Shown: piece by piece, positions 29,784-39,614 of the stretch
How positions within the stretch are numbered: position 1 is the stretch's first letter
How the letters are laid out: every line of letters starts with the position of its first letter
Assembly: GCA_003134505.1 (NCBI GenBank)
Contig: PLBK01000007.1
Coordinates: 1-64,000 of the forward strand
Direction: 5' to 3'
From: Actinomycetota bacterium
Lineage (GTDB): Bacteria; Actinomycetota; Thermoleophilia; Gaiellales; Gaiellaceae
Length of the DNA stretch: 64,000 nucleotides
Translations under genes and position numbers: made by a program
Notes under the pieces: model-generated
What the model was told of the DNA's origin: nothing
The model's input: the letters and a program-made list of their open reading frames with translations, nothing else
The model's database searches: none

Positions 29784-30520
29784 TGGAAGTACTGGCCGCC
29801 GTCGATGACCATCGTCTGGCCGGTGATGAAGTCGGCTCCGGGGCCGCACAGGAACACGACCGCGCCGACCACGTCCTCGGGCACCTGGTCGCGCTGGAGC
29901 GTCCGCGCCGCGACCGACGCGTCGCGCAGCTTCTCGACCACCTCCGGATTGGCCATGACCCCATCGGACATGGTGAAGCCCGGCGCGACGCAGTTGACGT
30001 GGATCTCGTCCTTGCCGAGCTCCTTCGCGAGCGCGCGCGTGAACGCCACGATCGCGCCCTTGCTCGTCACGTAGTGGAGCAGGTAGGGCACGCCCCGAAA
30101 CGGCGTCCCGGACGAGATGTTGACTATCTTGCCGCCGCCCCGGCCGCGCATGACCGGCACGACCGCGCGGCAGGTCAGGAACATCGACGCGACGTTGACG
30201 TCCATCACCTGCCGCCACTCGTCGGGCGGGATCTCGGTGAACGGCCGCATGGCCAGCGACGCGTAGAGCCCGGCGTTGTTGACGAGGATGTCGAGCCCGC
30301 CGTGACGGTCGACCGTCTCGCGGACCATGGCCTCGACGTCGGCCTCGCTGGACACGTCCGCGCGGATGCCGCCCTCCGGCGGGTTCAGGTCGGCGATCAC
30401 CACGGTCGCCCCCTCGCGCCCGAGCCCGTCGGCGATCGCGCGGCCGATGCCCTGCGCGCCCCCGGTGACGAGCGCGATCTTGCCGTCGAGCCGTGCTGTC
30501 ACAGAAGCTGGGCCGCTCAT
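29780..30520 (-). CDS. SDR family oxidoreductase
   Basis: IALVTGGAQGIGRAIADGLG; NNAGLY; YVTSKGAIVAFTRALAKELG. Confidence 0.95.
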   Translation of the reverse strand: MSGPASVTARLDGKIALVTGGAQGIGRAIADGLGREGATVVIADLNPPEGGIRADVSSEADVEAMVRETVDRHGGLDILVNNAGLYASLAMRPFTEIPPDEWRQVMDVNVASMFLTCRAVVPVMRGRGGGKIVNISSGTPFRGVPYLLHYVTSKGAIVAFTRALAKELGKDEIHVNCVAPGFTMSDGVMANPEVVEKLRDASVAARTLQRDQVPEDVVGAVVFLCGPGADFITGQTMVIDGGQYFH

Positions 30521-30834
30521 CAGCGGATCGGCGAGAACGAGGTCGGCACCAGGATCCGGTTCCACTGCGTGTGCAGGAGCGGCTGCAGCCGGGCCAGGAA
30601 GGACTTCCAGCGCTCGTCGGCCTGCAGCTCGGCCCGGCGCCGCTCGCGCTCGCCGTAGCTCTCGTACCCCCACAGGCTGACGACCGAGGAGAGCTCGCCG
30701 ACGTCGACCGTGAACCAGCCGAGCAGGTTGCCGAGATGCGCCTGCTGGAGGGCGATTCCCTCCTCGTCGTACAGCTTCACGACCTCGGGCAGCTTGCCCG
30801 TGATCACGTGGTAGGTGCGCTCCTCGACGATCAC
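30520..30834 (-). CDS. NIPSNAP family protein
   Basis: VIVEERTYHVITGKLPEVVKLYDEEGIALQQAHLGNLLGWFTVDVGELSSVVSLWGYESYGERERRRAEL; GTG 7 nt after TAGAAT. Confidence 0.8.
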   Translation of the reverse strand: MIVEERTYHVITGKLPEVVKLYDEEGIALQQAHLGNLLGWFTVDVGELSSVVSLWGYESYGERERRRAELQADERWKSFLARLQPLLHTQWNRILVPTSFSPIR

Positions 30835-30869
30835 CCGACCGATTCTATGAATGAGCCATACTGCCGCGC

Positions 30870-30962
30870 GTGGGCCTCGGCGACCGCATCGAACCGTTCC
30901 TCTTCGAGCACCCCGGCCGCTCCGTCGAGAAGAAGCCGTTGATCGTGGACGCGCGGCGCTGA
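30870..30962 (+). CDS. Candidate 30-aa small ORF (MGLGDRIEPFLFEHPGRSVEKKPLIVDARR)
   Basis: GTG 7 nt downstream of CATACT, divergent from the NIPSNAP gene; below the ORF-track length cutoff; no homology claim. Confidence 0.2.
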   Translation: MGLGDRIEPFLFEHPGRSVEKKPLIVDARR

Positions 30963-30972
30963 CGCCGGCGGC

Positions 30973-31734
30973 ATGCGACAGGCAGAGCGAATCCAGGGGT
31001 ACATGCGAGACACCGCGCGCGGGTTCTACGACGCTGTCTCCGTGCCGCCGTTCACGGCCTTCTTCAGCCCGCGCGATCCGCTCCGCTACCTCAACTACGC
31101 GATCCCGGACGAGCCCGCGGGCGGCGACCTCCGAGCGACGCTCGAGCGGCTCCGCGCCGAGTTCCGCGAGCGGGAGCGGCTGCCTCGCCTCGAGTACGTC
31201 GAGGGGTTCGCCCCCGGGCTCGGCGCCGCGCTGGAACGAGCGGGGTTCGAGCTCGAGCTGCGGGCGCCGCTGATGACCTGCTCCGCCGCGGCGATCGCCG
31301 AGCTGTCCGCCGTCCCGAGACTCGAGATCGTCCCGGCGGGCCACGACGTCCGTGCCTATGTGACCATCGGCCGACGCGGCTTCGGGTCAGGCGACGAGCC
31401 GGAGGCCACGGACGAGCAGGTCGAGGCATGGCGCGCCCGACGTCGACCCGAAGGGTTGTCGCTGCTCGGCCTGCTCGACGGCGAGCCGGTCGCCGTCGGC
31501 GCCGCGACACCCCCGCTCGACGGCCTCTCCGAAGTCGCAGGCATCGCCGTGCTCGAGCATGCACGCGGCCGGGGCATCGGCGCCGCGATGACGGCGGCCG
31601 CGGCCGGGGCGGGCGTGGCCCACGGAGCGGAGCTCGCCTTCCTCTCACCCGGCTCGGACGGCGCGCAGTCCGTCTACGAGCGGGTCGGATTCCGCCCGGC
31701 CGAGACGTCGCTGTACTACGCCGATCCCGAGTGA
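30973..31734 (+). CDS. GNAT family N-acetyltransferase
   Basis: VAGIAVLEHARGRGIGAAMTAAAAGAG...VYERVGFRPAETSLYYAD. Confidence 0.8.
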   Translation: MRQAERIQGYMRDTARGFYDAVSVPPFTAFFSPRDPLRYLNYAIPDEPAGGDLRATLERLRAEFRERERLPRLEYVEGFAPGLGAALERAGFELELRAPLMTCSAAAIAELSAVPRLEIVPAGHDVRAYVTIGRRGFGSGDEPEATDEQVEAWRARRRPEGLSLLGLLDGEPVAVGAATPPLDGLSEVAGIAVLEHARGRGIGAAMTAAAAGAGVAHGAELAFLSPGSDGAQSVYERVGFRPAETSLYYADPE

Positions 31735-31792
31735 TGTCGATTTCCGTCTCCTCGTTCGTCCTCGAGACGTAACCGACCTGAAGGAGGAAGTC

Positions 31793-32161
31793 ATGCAGTA
31801 CATGCTGCTCATCTACAGCTCCGAGGAGGCGTGGGCCTCGATGACCGAGGACGAGCGCAACGCCGTCTACGGCGACTACTTCACGTTCACCAACGCCATC
31901 CGCGAGAGCGGCAACTTCGTCGACGGCGCCCCACTCCAGCCGATCAGCACCGCGACCGCCGTGCGCGTGCGAGACGGCGAGCAGCTCGTCACCGACGGGC
32001 CCTTCGCCGAGACCAAGGAGCAGCTCGGCGGCTTCTACCTCGTCGAGGCTGAGAACGTGGACGAGGCGATCGAGATCGCGGCACGGATCCCGGGTGCCCG
32101 CTACGGCACGATCGAGGTGCGTCCCGTGCTTCCGATGGGCGCGGAGGCCGCCTCCGCTTGA
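31793..32161 (+). CDS. YCII/DGPF-domain protein
   Basis: [14 protein letters not shown]...[60 protein letters not shown]. Confidence 0.95.
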   Translation: MQYMLLIYSSEEAWASMTEDERNAVYGDYFTFTNAIRESGNFVDGAPLQPISTATAVRVRDGEQLVTDGPFAETKEQLGGFYLVEAENVDEAIEIAARIPGARYGTIEVRPVLPMGAEAASA

Positions 32162-33369
32162 GCGCCGTCGCAGACGTCTTCCATGAGCACTGGGGGCGGG
32201 CCGTCGCCGCGCTCGTCAGGGCCACGGGAGACGTCGATCTCGCCGAGGACGCCGTCCAGGAAGCGTTCGCGATCGCCGTCGAGCGCTGGCCGCGGGACGG
32301 CGTCCCGGCGAGCCCGCTCGGGTGGATCGTGACCACGGCGCGCAACCGGGCCATCGACCGCCTCCGGCGCGAGCGGACGCTGGTGGCGAAGCTGCCGGAG
32401 GTGGAGCGGCTCGCCGCTGCGGGCGACGGAGAGGAGCCGGAGGAGGACGACGTGGAGAGCACGATCCCCGACGAGCGGCTGGAGCTGATCTTCACGTGCT
32501 GCCACCCGGCGCTCTCGCGCGAGGCGCAGGTCGCGCTCACGCTCCGGCTGCTCGGCGGGCTCACGACCGACGAGATCGCACGGGCCTTTCTGACCGGTGA
32601 GCAGACGATGGCCCAGCGGCTCGTGCGGGCCAAGCAGAAGATCCGCGCCGCGGGCATCCCGTTCCGGGTCCCGCCCGACCACCTGCTGCCCGATCGGCTG
32701 GCGGCGGTGCTCGCGGTCGTCTACCTGATCTTCAACGAGGGCTACTCGCGCGTCCGGCACGACCTCTGCGCCGAGGCGATCCGGCTCGGGAGGATGCTGG
32801 TCGCGCTGATGCCGGACGAGCCCGAGGCGCTCGGCCTCTCGGCGCTGATGCTGCTGCACGACTCGCGGCGCGCCACGCGTGTGGGCGCGGACGGCGCGCT
32901 CGTGCTGCTGGAGGATCAGGACCGGTCGCTCTGGGACACGGCTGCGATCGCCGAGGGGCGCGAGCTCGTCGAGCGGGCGCTGCGGCTGCGGCGCGTCGGC
33001 CCGTACCAGCTGCAGGCGGCGATCGCCGCGCTCCACGCCGAGCCCGAACGCGAGGCGGACTGGCCGCAGATCGTCGCGCTGTACGGCGAGCTCGAGCGGC
33101 TCGCACCCTCGCCCGTCGTCGAGCTGAACCGCGCTGCCGCAGTGGCCATGGCTGACGGGCCCGAGCTGGGCCTGGCGCTGATCGACCGGATCGATGGGCT
33201 CGACGGCTACGTGTCCTTCCACGCCGCGCGCGCCGACCTCCTGCGCCGTCTGGGGCGCGGGGCCGACGCGGCGGCGGCCTACGAGCGCGCCCTGGCCCTG
33301 GCCCCGGACGGCCCGGAACGCCGCTACCTGGCGCGTCGCCTCGCCGAGCTCGGCGGCGATCACCGATAA
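32158..33369 (+). CDS. ECF RNA polymerase sigma factor with C-terminal TPR-like extension (ECF42-type)
   Basis: [48 protein letters not shown]; long helical C-terminus; overlap with DGPF gene. Confidence 0.9.
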   Translation: MSAVADVFHEHWGRAVAALVRATGDVDLAEDAVQEAFAIAVERWPRDGVPASPLGWIVTTARNRAIDRLRRERTLVAKLPEVERLAAAGDGEEPEEDDVESTIPDERLELIFTCCHPALSREAQVALTLRLLGGLTTDEIARAFLTGEQTMAQRLVRAKQKIRAAGIPFRVPPDHLLPDRLAAVLAVVYLIFNEGYSRVRHDLCAEAIRLGRMLVALMPDEPEALGLSALMLLHDSRRATRVGADGALVLLEDQDRSLWDTAAIAEGRELVERALRLRRVGPYQLQAAIAALHAEPEREADWPQIVALYGELERLAPSPVVELNRAAAVAMADGPELGLALIDRIDGLDGYVSFHAARADLLRRLGRGADAAAAYERALALAPDGPERRYLARRLAELGGDHR

Positions 33370-33376
33370 TCCCCGC

Positions 33377-33736
33377 GTGGGAGACGACCGGCTGCAGTTC
33401 GTCCACTTCGACGATGTCAAGGCGTTCGAGCTCGCCGCCGGGGTCACGGGGCGACCGCTCTTCGGCGCCGGCGCGATGATCAACCTGATCGAGCTGCAGC
33501 CCGGCTCGATCGTCCCGCTCCACAGCCATCCGCACGAGCAGCTCGGCATAGTCCTGCGCGGAATGCAGGCGCTGGTGATCGACGGCGAGGCGCACGAGCT
33601 CGGCCCGATGGAGGGCTACGTCCTGCCCGGAGGCGTCGAGCACTCGGCCTATTGCGGCCCCGAGGGCGCGCTCGTGGTCGACATCTTCCAGCCGGTGCGC
33701 GAGGACTACCGCGACCGCTGGCACGCGCTTCCGTAG
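33377..33736 (+). CDS. Cupin domain protein
   Basis: PLHSHPHEQLGIVLRGMQALVIDGEAHELGPMEGYVLPGGVEHSAY; GTG 6 nt after GATAAT. Confidence 0.9.
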   Translation: MGDDRLQFVHFDDVKAFELAAGVTGRPLFGAGAMINLIELQPGSIVPLHSHPHEQLGIVLRGMQALVIDGEAHELGPMEGYVLPGGVEHSAYCGPEGALVVDIFQPVREDYRDRWHALP

Positions 33737-33745
33737 GCGGGAGAG

Positions 33746-34366
33746 CTAGAGCACGCCGAACCGCTCGTACGCCTCGGCCGCCGGCATGCCCGCGGCGACA
33801 GCGGCGCGGAACTCGCTCTCGCGTGATTCCTTCTCCCGCGCGGCGCCGATGACCTCGCCCTCGACTTCGGGCGGGACGACGACCACGCCGTCCTCGTCCG
33901 CCACCACGAGCGCACCGGGCTCGACGAGCACGCCGTCGATCTCGACCGGCTCGCCGTGCGCTATGACCTCGAACCGGCCGTCGATGTCGTACGGCACCGT
34001 TCCGCAGCCGAAGAGCGCGAATCCCGAGGCGCGCACCTCGGGCAGGTCGCGGACGTAGCCCTCGCACACCGCTCCGGCCGCTCCGCGTGCCATGCACGCC
34101 GTCGCCATCAGCTCACCGAAGAGCGCTGCATCCTTGGCGCGGCCGCCGGGAATCACGACGACAGCGCCGGCCGGCACCGCGTCGAGCGCCCGCAGGAGCC
34201 CGCGATATGGCGGGTCGGACGGCGCATCGACCCGCTCGAGCACGAACGGGAAGGCGCGGCCCTCGAGCCGGCCGCCGCTCAGCGGGACGATGTCGGGCGC
34301 CAGGCACTGCCGGCGCCGGCCGGCGTGGTCGAGCGCATCCGAGAGCAATGACGTCCGCAGAGACAC
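33746..34366 (-). CDS. RraA family protein (demethylmenaquinone methyltransferase-like/aldolase fold)
   Basis: LLRALDAVPAGAVVVIPGGRAKDAALFGELMATACMARGAAGAVCEGYVRDLPEVRASGFALFGCGTVP. Confidence 0.9.
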   Translation of the reverse strand: MSLRTSLLSDALDHAGRRRQCLAPDIVPLSGGRLEGRAFPFVLERVDAPSDPPYRGLLRALDAVPAGAVVVIPGGRAKDAALFGELMATACMARGAAGAVCEGYVRDLPEVRASGFALFGCGTVPYDIDGRFEVIAHGEPVEIDGVLVEPGALVVADEDGVVVVPPEVEGEVIGAAREKESRESEFRAAVAAGMPAAEAYERFGVL

Positions 34367-34387
34367 GATCTGCCATCATCGCGCACC

Positions 34388-35929
34388 ATGGCGTTCTGGA
34401 ACGTCCCCGAGCGCTTCAACTTCGCCCGCGACGTCGTCGAGCGCCTGAGCGGCCCGGCGATGACGTTCCTCGGACGCGAGGGCGAGCCCCGCGAGCTGAC
34501 CTTCGCCGAGGTCGGTGCCCGGACCGCCCAGTGGACGAACCGGCTCGCGGGCGCCGGCGTCGCGCCGGGCGACCGCGTGCTCGTCCTCGTCGGCAAGACA
34601 CCGGAGTGGCACCCGGTGATGCTGGCGCTGATGCGGCTCGGCGCCGTCTCGATTCCCTGCTCGGAGATGCTCCGGCACAAGGATCTCGCGTTTCGCGTCG
34701 AGCACTCGGGCGCCCGGCTCGTCGTCGCCGACCGGCCTGCGGAGGCCGAGCTGGCGGGACTCGATGCCGACCTCGTCTTCACCGACGCGGCCGGGCTGGA
34801 CACGGAGCCGCAGAGCGCACCCTGCGCGGACACGGCGGCAACGGACACGGCCTTCATCCTCTACACCTCCGGGACGACGAAGGACCCGAAGGGCGCCGTG
34901 CACACGCACGGCTACTGCTTCGCGAAGCGGATGCAGGCCGAGCGGTGGCTGGACGCGCGGCCCGGCGACCTCGTCTGGTGCACGGCCGGCACCGGCTGGG
35001 CGAAGTCGATCTGGAACGTCCTGCTCGGCCCGTGGAGCGCCGGCGCCTCGATCGTGCTGCACGAAGGCGGGTTCGACCCCGAGGAGCGCTTCCGCCTCCT
35101 CGCCGATCTGGGCGTGACCGTCCTCTGTCAGGCGCCGACGGAGTACCGCCTGATGGCCAAGCAGGACGCGATCGACCGCTTCGACCTGTCGCGCGTCAGA
35201 CACATGGTCTCGGCAGGCGAGCCGCTCAACCCGGAGGTGATCAAGACCTTCCGGGACACGTTCGGGCTGACGATCCACGACGGCTACGGGCAGACGGAGA
35301 ACACGCTGCTCGTCGGCAACATGCCGGGCGCGGAGATCCGGCCAGGCTCGATGGGGCTTCCCTCTCCCGGCCATGAGATCGCCGTGATCGACGAGGACGG
35401 CGACGTCGTGCCGACCGGCGAGGAGGGCGACATCGCGCTGGCGGGCCGCCCGCCGACCCTGTTCCGCGAGTACTACCGGGCGCCGGACGAGACCGCGGCC
35501 GTCTTCCGCGGCGAGTGGTACGTGACCGGCGACCGCGCCACCCGCGACGCGGACGGTTACCTCTGGTTCACGGGGCGCGCCGACGACGTGATCCTCTCGG
35601 CGGCGTACCGGATCGGACCGTTCGAGGTCGAGAGCGCGCTGCTCGAGCACGCGGGAGTGGCCGAGAGCGCCGTCATCGGCAAGGCGGATCCCGACCGCGG
35701 CCAGATCGTCAAGGCCTTCGTCGTGCTCCGCCCGGGCGCGACCGGCTCGGACGAGCTCGTCCGCGAGCTGCAGGACCACTGCAAGCGGGTGACGGCACCG
35801 TACAAGTACCCGCGCGAGATCGAGTTCGTCGACGAGTTGCCGAAGACGCGGAGCGGGAAGATCCGCCGTGTCGAGCTGCGCCGTCGTGAGGAGGAGCGCA
35901 CCGCGCACGGATCCGTGCCGAGTTCGTAA
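34388..35929 (+). CDS. AMP-binding acyl-CoA synthetase (medium-chain type)
   Basis: AFILYTSGTTKDPKGAVHTHG; YGQTENTLLVGN; GRADDVILSAAYRIGPFEVE; PKTRSGKIRR. Confidence 0.95.
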   Translation: MAFWNVPERFNFARDVVERLSGPAMTFLGREGEPRELTFAEVGARTAQWTNRLAGAGVAPGDRVLVLVGKTPEWHPVMLALMRLGAVSIPCSEMLRHKDLAFRVEHSGARLVVADRPAEAELAGLDADLVFTDAAGLDTEPQSAPCADTAATDTAFILYTSGTTKDPKGAVHTHGYCFAKRMQAERWLDARPGDLVWCTAGTGWAKSIWNVLLGPWSAGASIVLHEGGFDPEERFRLLADLGVTVLCQAPTEYRLMAKQDAIDRFDLSRVRHMVSAGEPLNPEVIKTFRDTFGLTIHDGYGQTENTLLVGNMPGAEIRPGSMGLPSPGHEIAVIDEDGDVVPTGEEGDIALAGRPPTLFREYYRAPDETAAVFRGEWYVTGDRATRDADGYLWFTGRADDVILSAAYRIGPFEVESALLEHAGVAESAVIGKADPDRGQIVKAFVVLRPGATGSDELVRELQDHCKRVTAPYKYPREIEFVDELPKTRSGKIRRVELRRREEERTAHGSVPSS

Positions 35930-35983
35930 CGATTCTCCGCGGGACATTGCGGCGCCCGGGCGTTGGCGTCTACAAGCTTCGGG

Positions 35984-36472
35984 ATGCGAGAGTCGCGCGG
36001 CATCCCCACCGTCCTGCTCGTCCTGCTGGCGGCGGTCGTCGCCGTCGTGCTGCTCGTTCACGCGTTGCATCGCGGGTCGAGTGGCCCGGTTCCGTACGCG
36101 GCCCGGCCGGCGCTCACCCCGGGAGCGCTGAACCCTGACGTGACGCCGGCGACGATCCGGCAGACGATCTGCTCGCGCGGCTGGACGGCGACGGTGCGGC
36201 CTCCGACCTCGTTCACGTCGGCGCTGAAGCTCGTACAGATGCGCCAGTACGGGTTCACGGGCGGCCTGTCCGACTACCAGGAGGACCACTTCATCTCGCT
36301 CGAGCTCGGCGGTGCCCCGAACGACCCGAAGAACCTCTGGCCCGAGCGGCGACCGCGGGCGGACCACGTCGACACGATCGAGAACGACCTGAACCAGCAG
36401 GTCTGCTCGGGCTCGATCAGCCTGGCGGAGGGCCAGCGCCGCGAGGCGGAGCTCAAGTGGACCGACGGCTGA
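35984..36472 (+). CDS. Secreted/anchored small protein with degenerate HNH-like motif
   Basis: N-terminal hydrophobic segment; GLSDYQEDHFISLELGGAPNDPKNLWPE. Confidence 0.6.
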   Translation: MRESRGIPTVLLVLLAAVVAVVLLVHALHRGSSGPVPYAARPALTPGALNPDVTPATIRQTICSRGWTATVRPPTSFTSALKLVQMRQYGFTGGLSDYQEDHFISLELGGAPNDPKNLWPERRPRADHVDTIENDLNQQVCSGSISLAEGQRREAELKWTDG

Positions 36473-36475
36473 CGC

Positions 36476-36856
36476 TCAGCCCGAAAGTGCTGCGCGCTCG
36501 TTCGAGCTGAGCGGCGACGGGCGGCCCTCGTCGTCCACGTGCACGACGACGAGCGTGCCCCGGACGCACACGTCGCCGTCGCGCGTGATCTCGAACGCCC
36601 ACGTGATCGACGTCTCGCCGAGGCGCTCCACGCGGATCCGCACCTCGATCTCGTCCTCGAAGACGAGCACCTTCAGGAACTCGGCCTCGACGCGGCGGCG
36701 CGGATAGTTCCCCCAGCCGTGGACGAGTCCGAGCTTGCGCCGCAGCCCGACCTCGGCGATCTCGGCCCAGCGAAACGCGGCGGTGAAGTGGATCCGCCCG
36801 CCCGCGTCGGTGTCGACCCAGGCGACGCGCGTCCGCTCGACGTGCTCGACGGTCAA
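36476..36856 (-). CDS. Acyl-CoA thioesterase (hotdog, 4HBT-like; TTG start)
   Basis: VAWVDTDAGGRIHFTAAFRWAEIAEVGLRRKLG hotdog signature. Confidence 0.85.
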   Translation of the reverse strand: MTVEHVERTRVAWVDTDAGGRIHFTAAFRWAEIAEVGLRRKLGLVHGWGNYPRRRVEAEFLKVLVFEDEIEVRIRVERLGETSITWAFEITRDGDVCVRGTLVVVHVDDEGRPSPLSSNERAALSG

Positions 36857-37947
36857 GGCCGCACGAGGACACGCCCGGGGACGCCTGACAGCGCGGCCTC
36901 GATCGCGTCGTTGATCCGGTCGAGGGGGAACGACGGCCCGAGTTGGGAGGCGAGATCGAGCCGGCCGGCCTGCACGTGCTCGAGCAGTACGGGCAGCGCA
37001 ACGGCCGGGTCGGCCGAGCCGTAGATCGTCCCGGTCAGGATGCGCTCGCGGCGCACGAAGTCGACCGGGTCGAGGTCGAGCCGCTTCCCCGCCGCCGGCA
37101 GGCCGACGATCACGCAGACGCCTCCGTTCCGCGTCCACCGGAACGCCGTCTCGGTCGTCGCCGGGTCGCCCACCGCATCGAACGCGTAATCCACGCCGTC
37201 GGGAAGCTCCGCCTTCATCAGGCTCGTCAGCCCGTCCGGCTCCGCGACCTTGGTCGCACCGAGCCGCACCGCCTGCTCGCGCCGCGCCTCGAGCGGATCG
37301 ACGCAGACGATCTCCGCAGCGCCGGCGATCCGCGCGCCCTGGACGACGAACTGCCCGACACCGCCGGCTCCGACGACCAGCACCGACGAGCCCGGCTCGA
37401 CCCGGGCGGCGAACAGCACCGCGCCGACTCCCGTCAGCGCCGCGCAGCCGAGCAGCGCGGCCTGCTCGAGCGGCACGCCGTCGCCGACCGGCAGCGCGAC
37501 CCGCTCCGAGACGACGACCCGCTCGGCCAGCGCGCCCGTCGCCGTTCCGCGGTAAACCGTCTCGCCGTCCAGCGACAGCCCCGTCGTCGCGTCGGGGAGC
37601 GTGCTGGCGGCGATCGCCCGGTTCAGCGTCACGCAACGGGCGGGCCGGCCGCGGCGGCAGTCCTCGCAGTCCCCGCAGGACGGCGCCCACGACAGGACGA
37701 CTGCATCACCCGGACGCAGCGAAGCGACTCCCTCTCCCACCGCCTCGACGACGCCGGCGCCCTCGTGCCCGAGCACCGTCGGCGTCGGCCGTGTCCACTC
37801 ACCCTTGACGGAGTGCAGATCGGTGCCGCAGATCCCGACCGCGGCCATCCGGACGAGCACCTCGCCGACACGCGGCTCCTCGAGGTCGAGCTCGTGGACC
37901 TCGAACGGCCGTCCCGCCTCGTAGAAGACGGCCGCCTTCGTCTTCAC
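36853..37947 (-). CDS. Zn-dependent alcohol dehydrogenase (MDR)
   Basis: VGICGTDLHSVKGEWTRPTPTVLGHEGAGVVEAVGEGV; CGDCEDCRRGRPARC. Confidence 0.95.
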   Translation of the reverse strand: MKTKAAVFYEAGRPFEVHELDLEEPRVGEVLVRMAAVGICGTDLHSVKGEWTRPTPTVLGHEGAGVVEAVGEGVASLRPGDAVVLSWAPSCGDCEDCRRGRPARCVTLNRAIAASTLPDATTGLSLDGETVYRGTATGALAERVVVSERVALPVGDGVPLEQAALLGCAALTGVGAVLFAARVEPGSSVLVVGAGGVGQFVVQGARIAGAAEIVCVDPLEARREQAVRLGATKVAEPDGLTSLMKAELPDGVDYAFDAVGDPATTETAFRWTRNGGVCVIVGLPAAGKRLDLDPVDFVRRERILTGTIYGSADPAVALPVLLEHVQAGRLDLASQLGPSFPLDRINDAIEAALSGVPGRVLVRP

Positions 37948-38558
37948 GCGCGCAGGGCCTCGATGACGTCACCCGAGCTGGTCACCGTGGAGACGTTCTG
38001 GAGCGCGTAGTTGATCGAGGCGTTGTGCCAGTCGGCGTTCATCGTCGAGCAGCAGTCCTCCGGGACGATCATGTTGTAGCCCTTGTCCGCGCCGGTGCGC
38101 GCCGTGTGCTCGATCGACATGTTCGTCCACGCGCCGGTGACGACGACCGTGTCGATGCCGAGGCCGACCAGCAGCTGCTCGAGCTTCGTGCCCTCCCAGC
38201 CGCTCATCCGCATCTTCTCGACGACGTGGTCGCCCGGCTTCGGCTCGAGACCCTCTGCCGGCGCGGCGCCCCAGGAGCCGCGAACCATCGCGCCTGCCTC
38301 CTTCAGCCCCTGGAAGAGCGGCGCGTTCAGCTTCAGGCCCGGTGCGCCCTCCTCGACGATGTAGTGCACGTGGATCACGGGGACGCCCTTGGCACGGCAC
38401 GCGTCCGCGAGCTTCATCGAGTTGGCGACCACGTTCTGCTCCTCCGCGTGCCCGGGCGACCCCGACTCCGCGAAGGCGCCGCCCTCGATGATCACGTCGT
38501 TCTGCATGTCCTGGATGATCAGCGCGGTGCGCTGCGGATCCAGCGTGAAGTCAGCCAT
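37944..38558 (-). CDS. Isochorismatase/cysteine hydrolase superfamily protein with Ser at nucleophile position
   Basis: TALIIQDMQNDVI; VVEKMRMSGWEGTKLEQLL; VVVTGAWTNMSIEHTARTGAD. Confidence 0.9.
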   Translation of the reverse strand: MADFTLDPQRTALIIQDMQNDVIIEGGAFAESGSPGHAEEQNVVANSMKLADACRAKGVPVIHVHYIVEEGAPGLKLNAPLFQGLKEAGAMVRGSWGAAPAEGLEPKPGDHVVEKMRMSGWEGTKLEQLLVGLGIDTVVVTGAWTNMSIEHTARTGADKGYNMIVPEDCCSTMNADWHNASINYALQNVSTVTSSGDVIEALRA

Positions 38559-38566
38559 CTGTCCTC

Positions 38567-39490
38567 CTACCGCATGAACGGCTCACGCCGCCCAGCGACC
38601 TTGGTTTGGAAGCGGTAGAGCGACGTCGAGGCCGGCACGAACATCCACTTCCAGTCCGGGCCGCCCCAGTGGATGTTGCCGACGCTCTCGGAAATCTCGA
38701 CCACGCCGAGGTGCTCGCCCTCGGGTGAGAAGACCCAGACGCCGCCCGGGCCGGTGACCCAGATCGAGCCGCGCTCGTCGCACTTCATGCCGTCGACGAG
38801 ACCGCCCTTGGCGAGATCGCCGTCGCCGATCCCCTCGGCGAACATGCGGCTGTTCGCGATCGTCCCGTCGGCGGCGACGTCGAAGACGCGGATGTGCGCG
38901 TTCGGCGTGTCGTTGATGTAGAGCAGCGACTCGTCGGGCGAGAAGCAGAGGCCGTTCGGCTCGCCGAAGTCGTCCACGAGCAGCTCCGGATCGCCACCGG
39001 CTCCGTTGGCTTGTTCGGGCGCGAGCCGGTAGACGCCCTGGAAGTCGAGGTCCTGGTCGCGCTCGATGCCGAAGCCCGGCCAGCGCCCGTAGGTCGGGTC
39101 GCTGAAGTAGATCGCGCCGCTCGAGTGGACGATGATGTCGTTCGGGCTGTTCAGCTCCTTGCCCTTGTAGTGCGTGGCCAGTGTCTCGCGGGTCCCGTCG
39201 GGCCGCTCCCGCACGACCGAGCTCGTCGTGTGCTCGCACACGAGCAGGTTCAGGTCGGCGTCGTAGGTCATGCCGTTGCACTTGTTGCTCGGCCTCATGA
39301 CTTCGACGACGCCGCCGTCCGCCGACCACTTGCGCCGGACGTCGCCGGGCATGTCGCTGAACAGGAGGAACTCGTCGTGAGGGTGCCAGATCGGGCCCTC
39401 GGTGAACGTGAAGCCTGCGCCGAGCTGCTCGATCTGGACGTTCTCGTCGACGAGCTGCATGAGCTTGTCGGATCTGACCTCTACGGGCAC
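38567..39490 (-). CDS. SMP-30/gluconolactonase/LRE family protein
   Basis: LGAGFTFTEGPIWHPHDEFLLFSDMPGDVRR; EPNGLCFSPDESLLYINDTPNAHIRVFDV. Confidence 0.9.
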   Translation of the reverse strand: MPVEVRSDKLMQLVDENVQIEQLGAGFTFTEGPIWHPHDEFLLFSDMPGDVRRKWSADGGVVEVMRPSNKCNGMTYDADLNLLVCEHTTSSVVRERPDGTRETLATHYKGKELNSPNDIIVHSSGAIYFSDPTYGRWPGFGIERDQDLDFQGVYRLAPEQANGAGGDPELLVDDFGEPNGLCFSPDESLLYINDTPNAHIRVFDVAADGTIANSRMFAEGIGDGDLAKGGLVDGMKCDERGSIWVTGPGGVWVFSPEGEHLGVVEISESVGNIHWGGPDWKWMFVPASTSLYRFQTKVAGRREPFMR

Positions 39491-39614
39491 GTCTTGCTCC
39501 TTTCTCGGTGCCGAAAGCGGGCTCGAACCTAACAGACCCGAGCGCGGTCGCGAGGACCTCCGCGGCGGTGGGCCGCGTAGTCGGGGGAACAGTCACTTCG
39601 TCAGGAGGCGAGAG

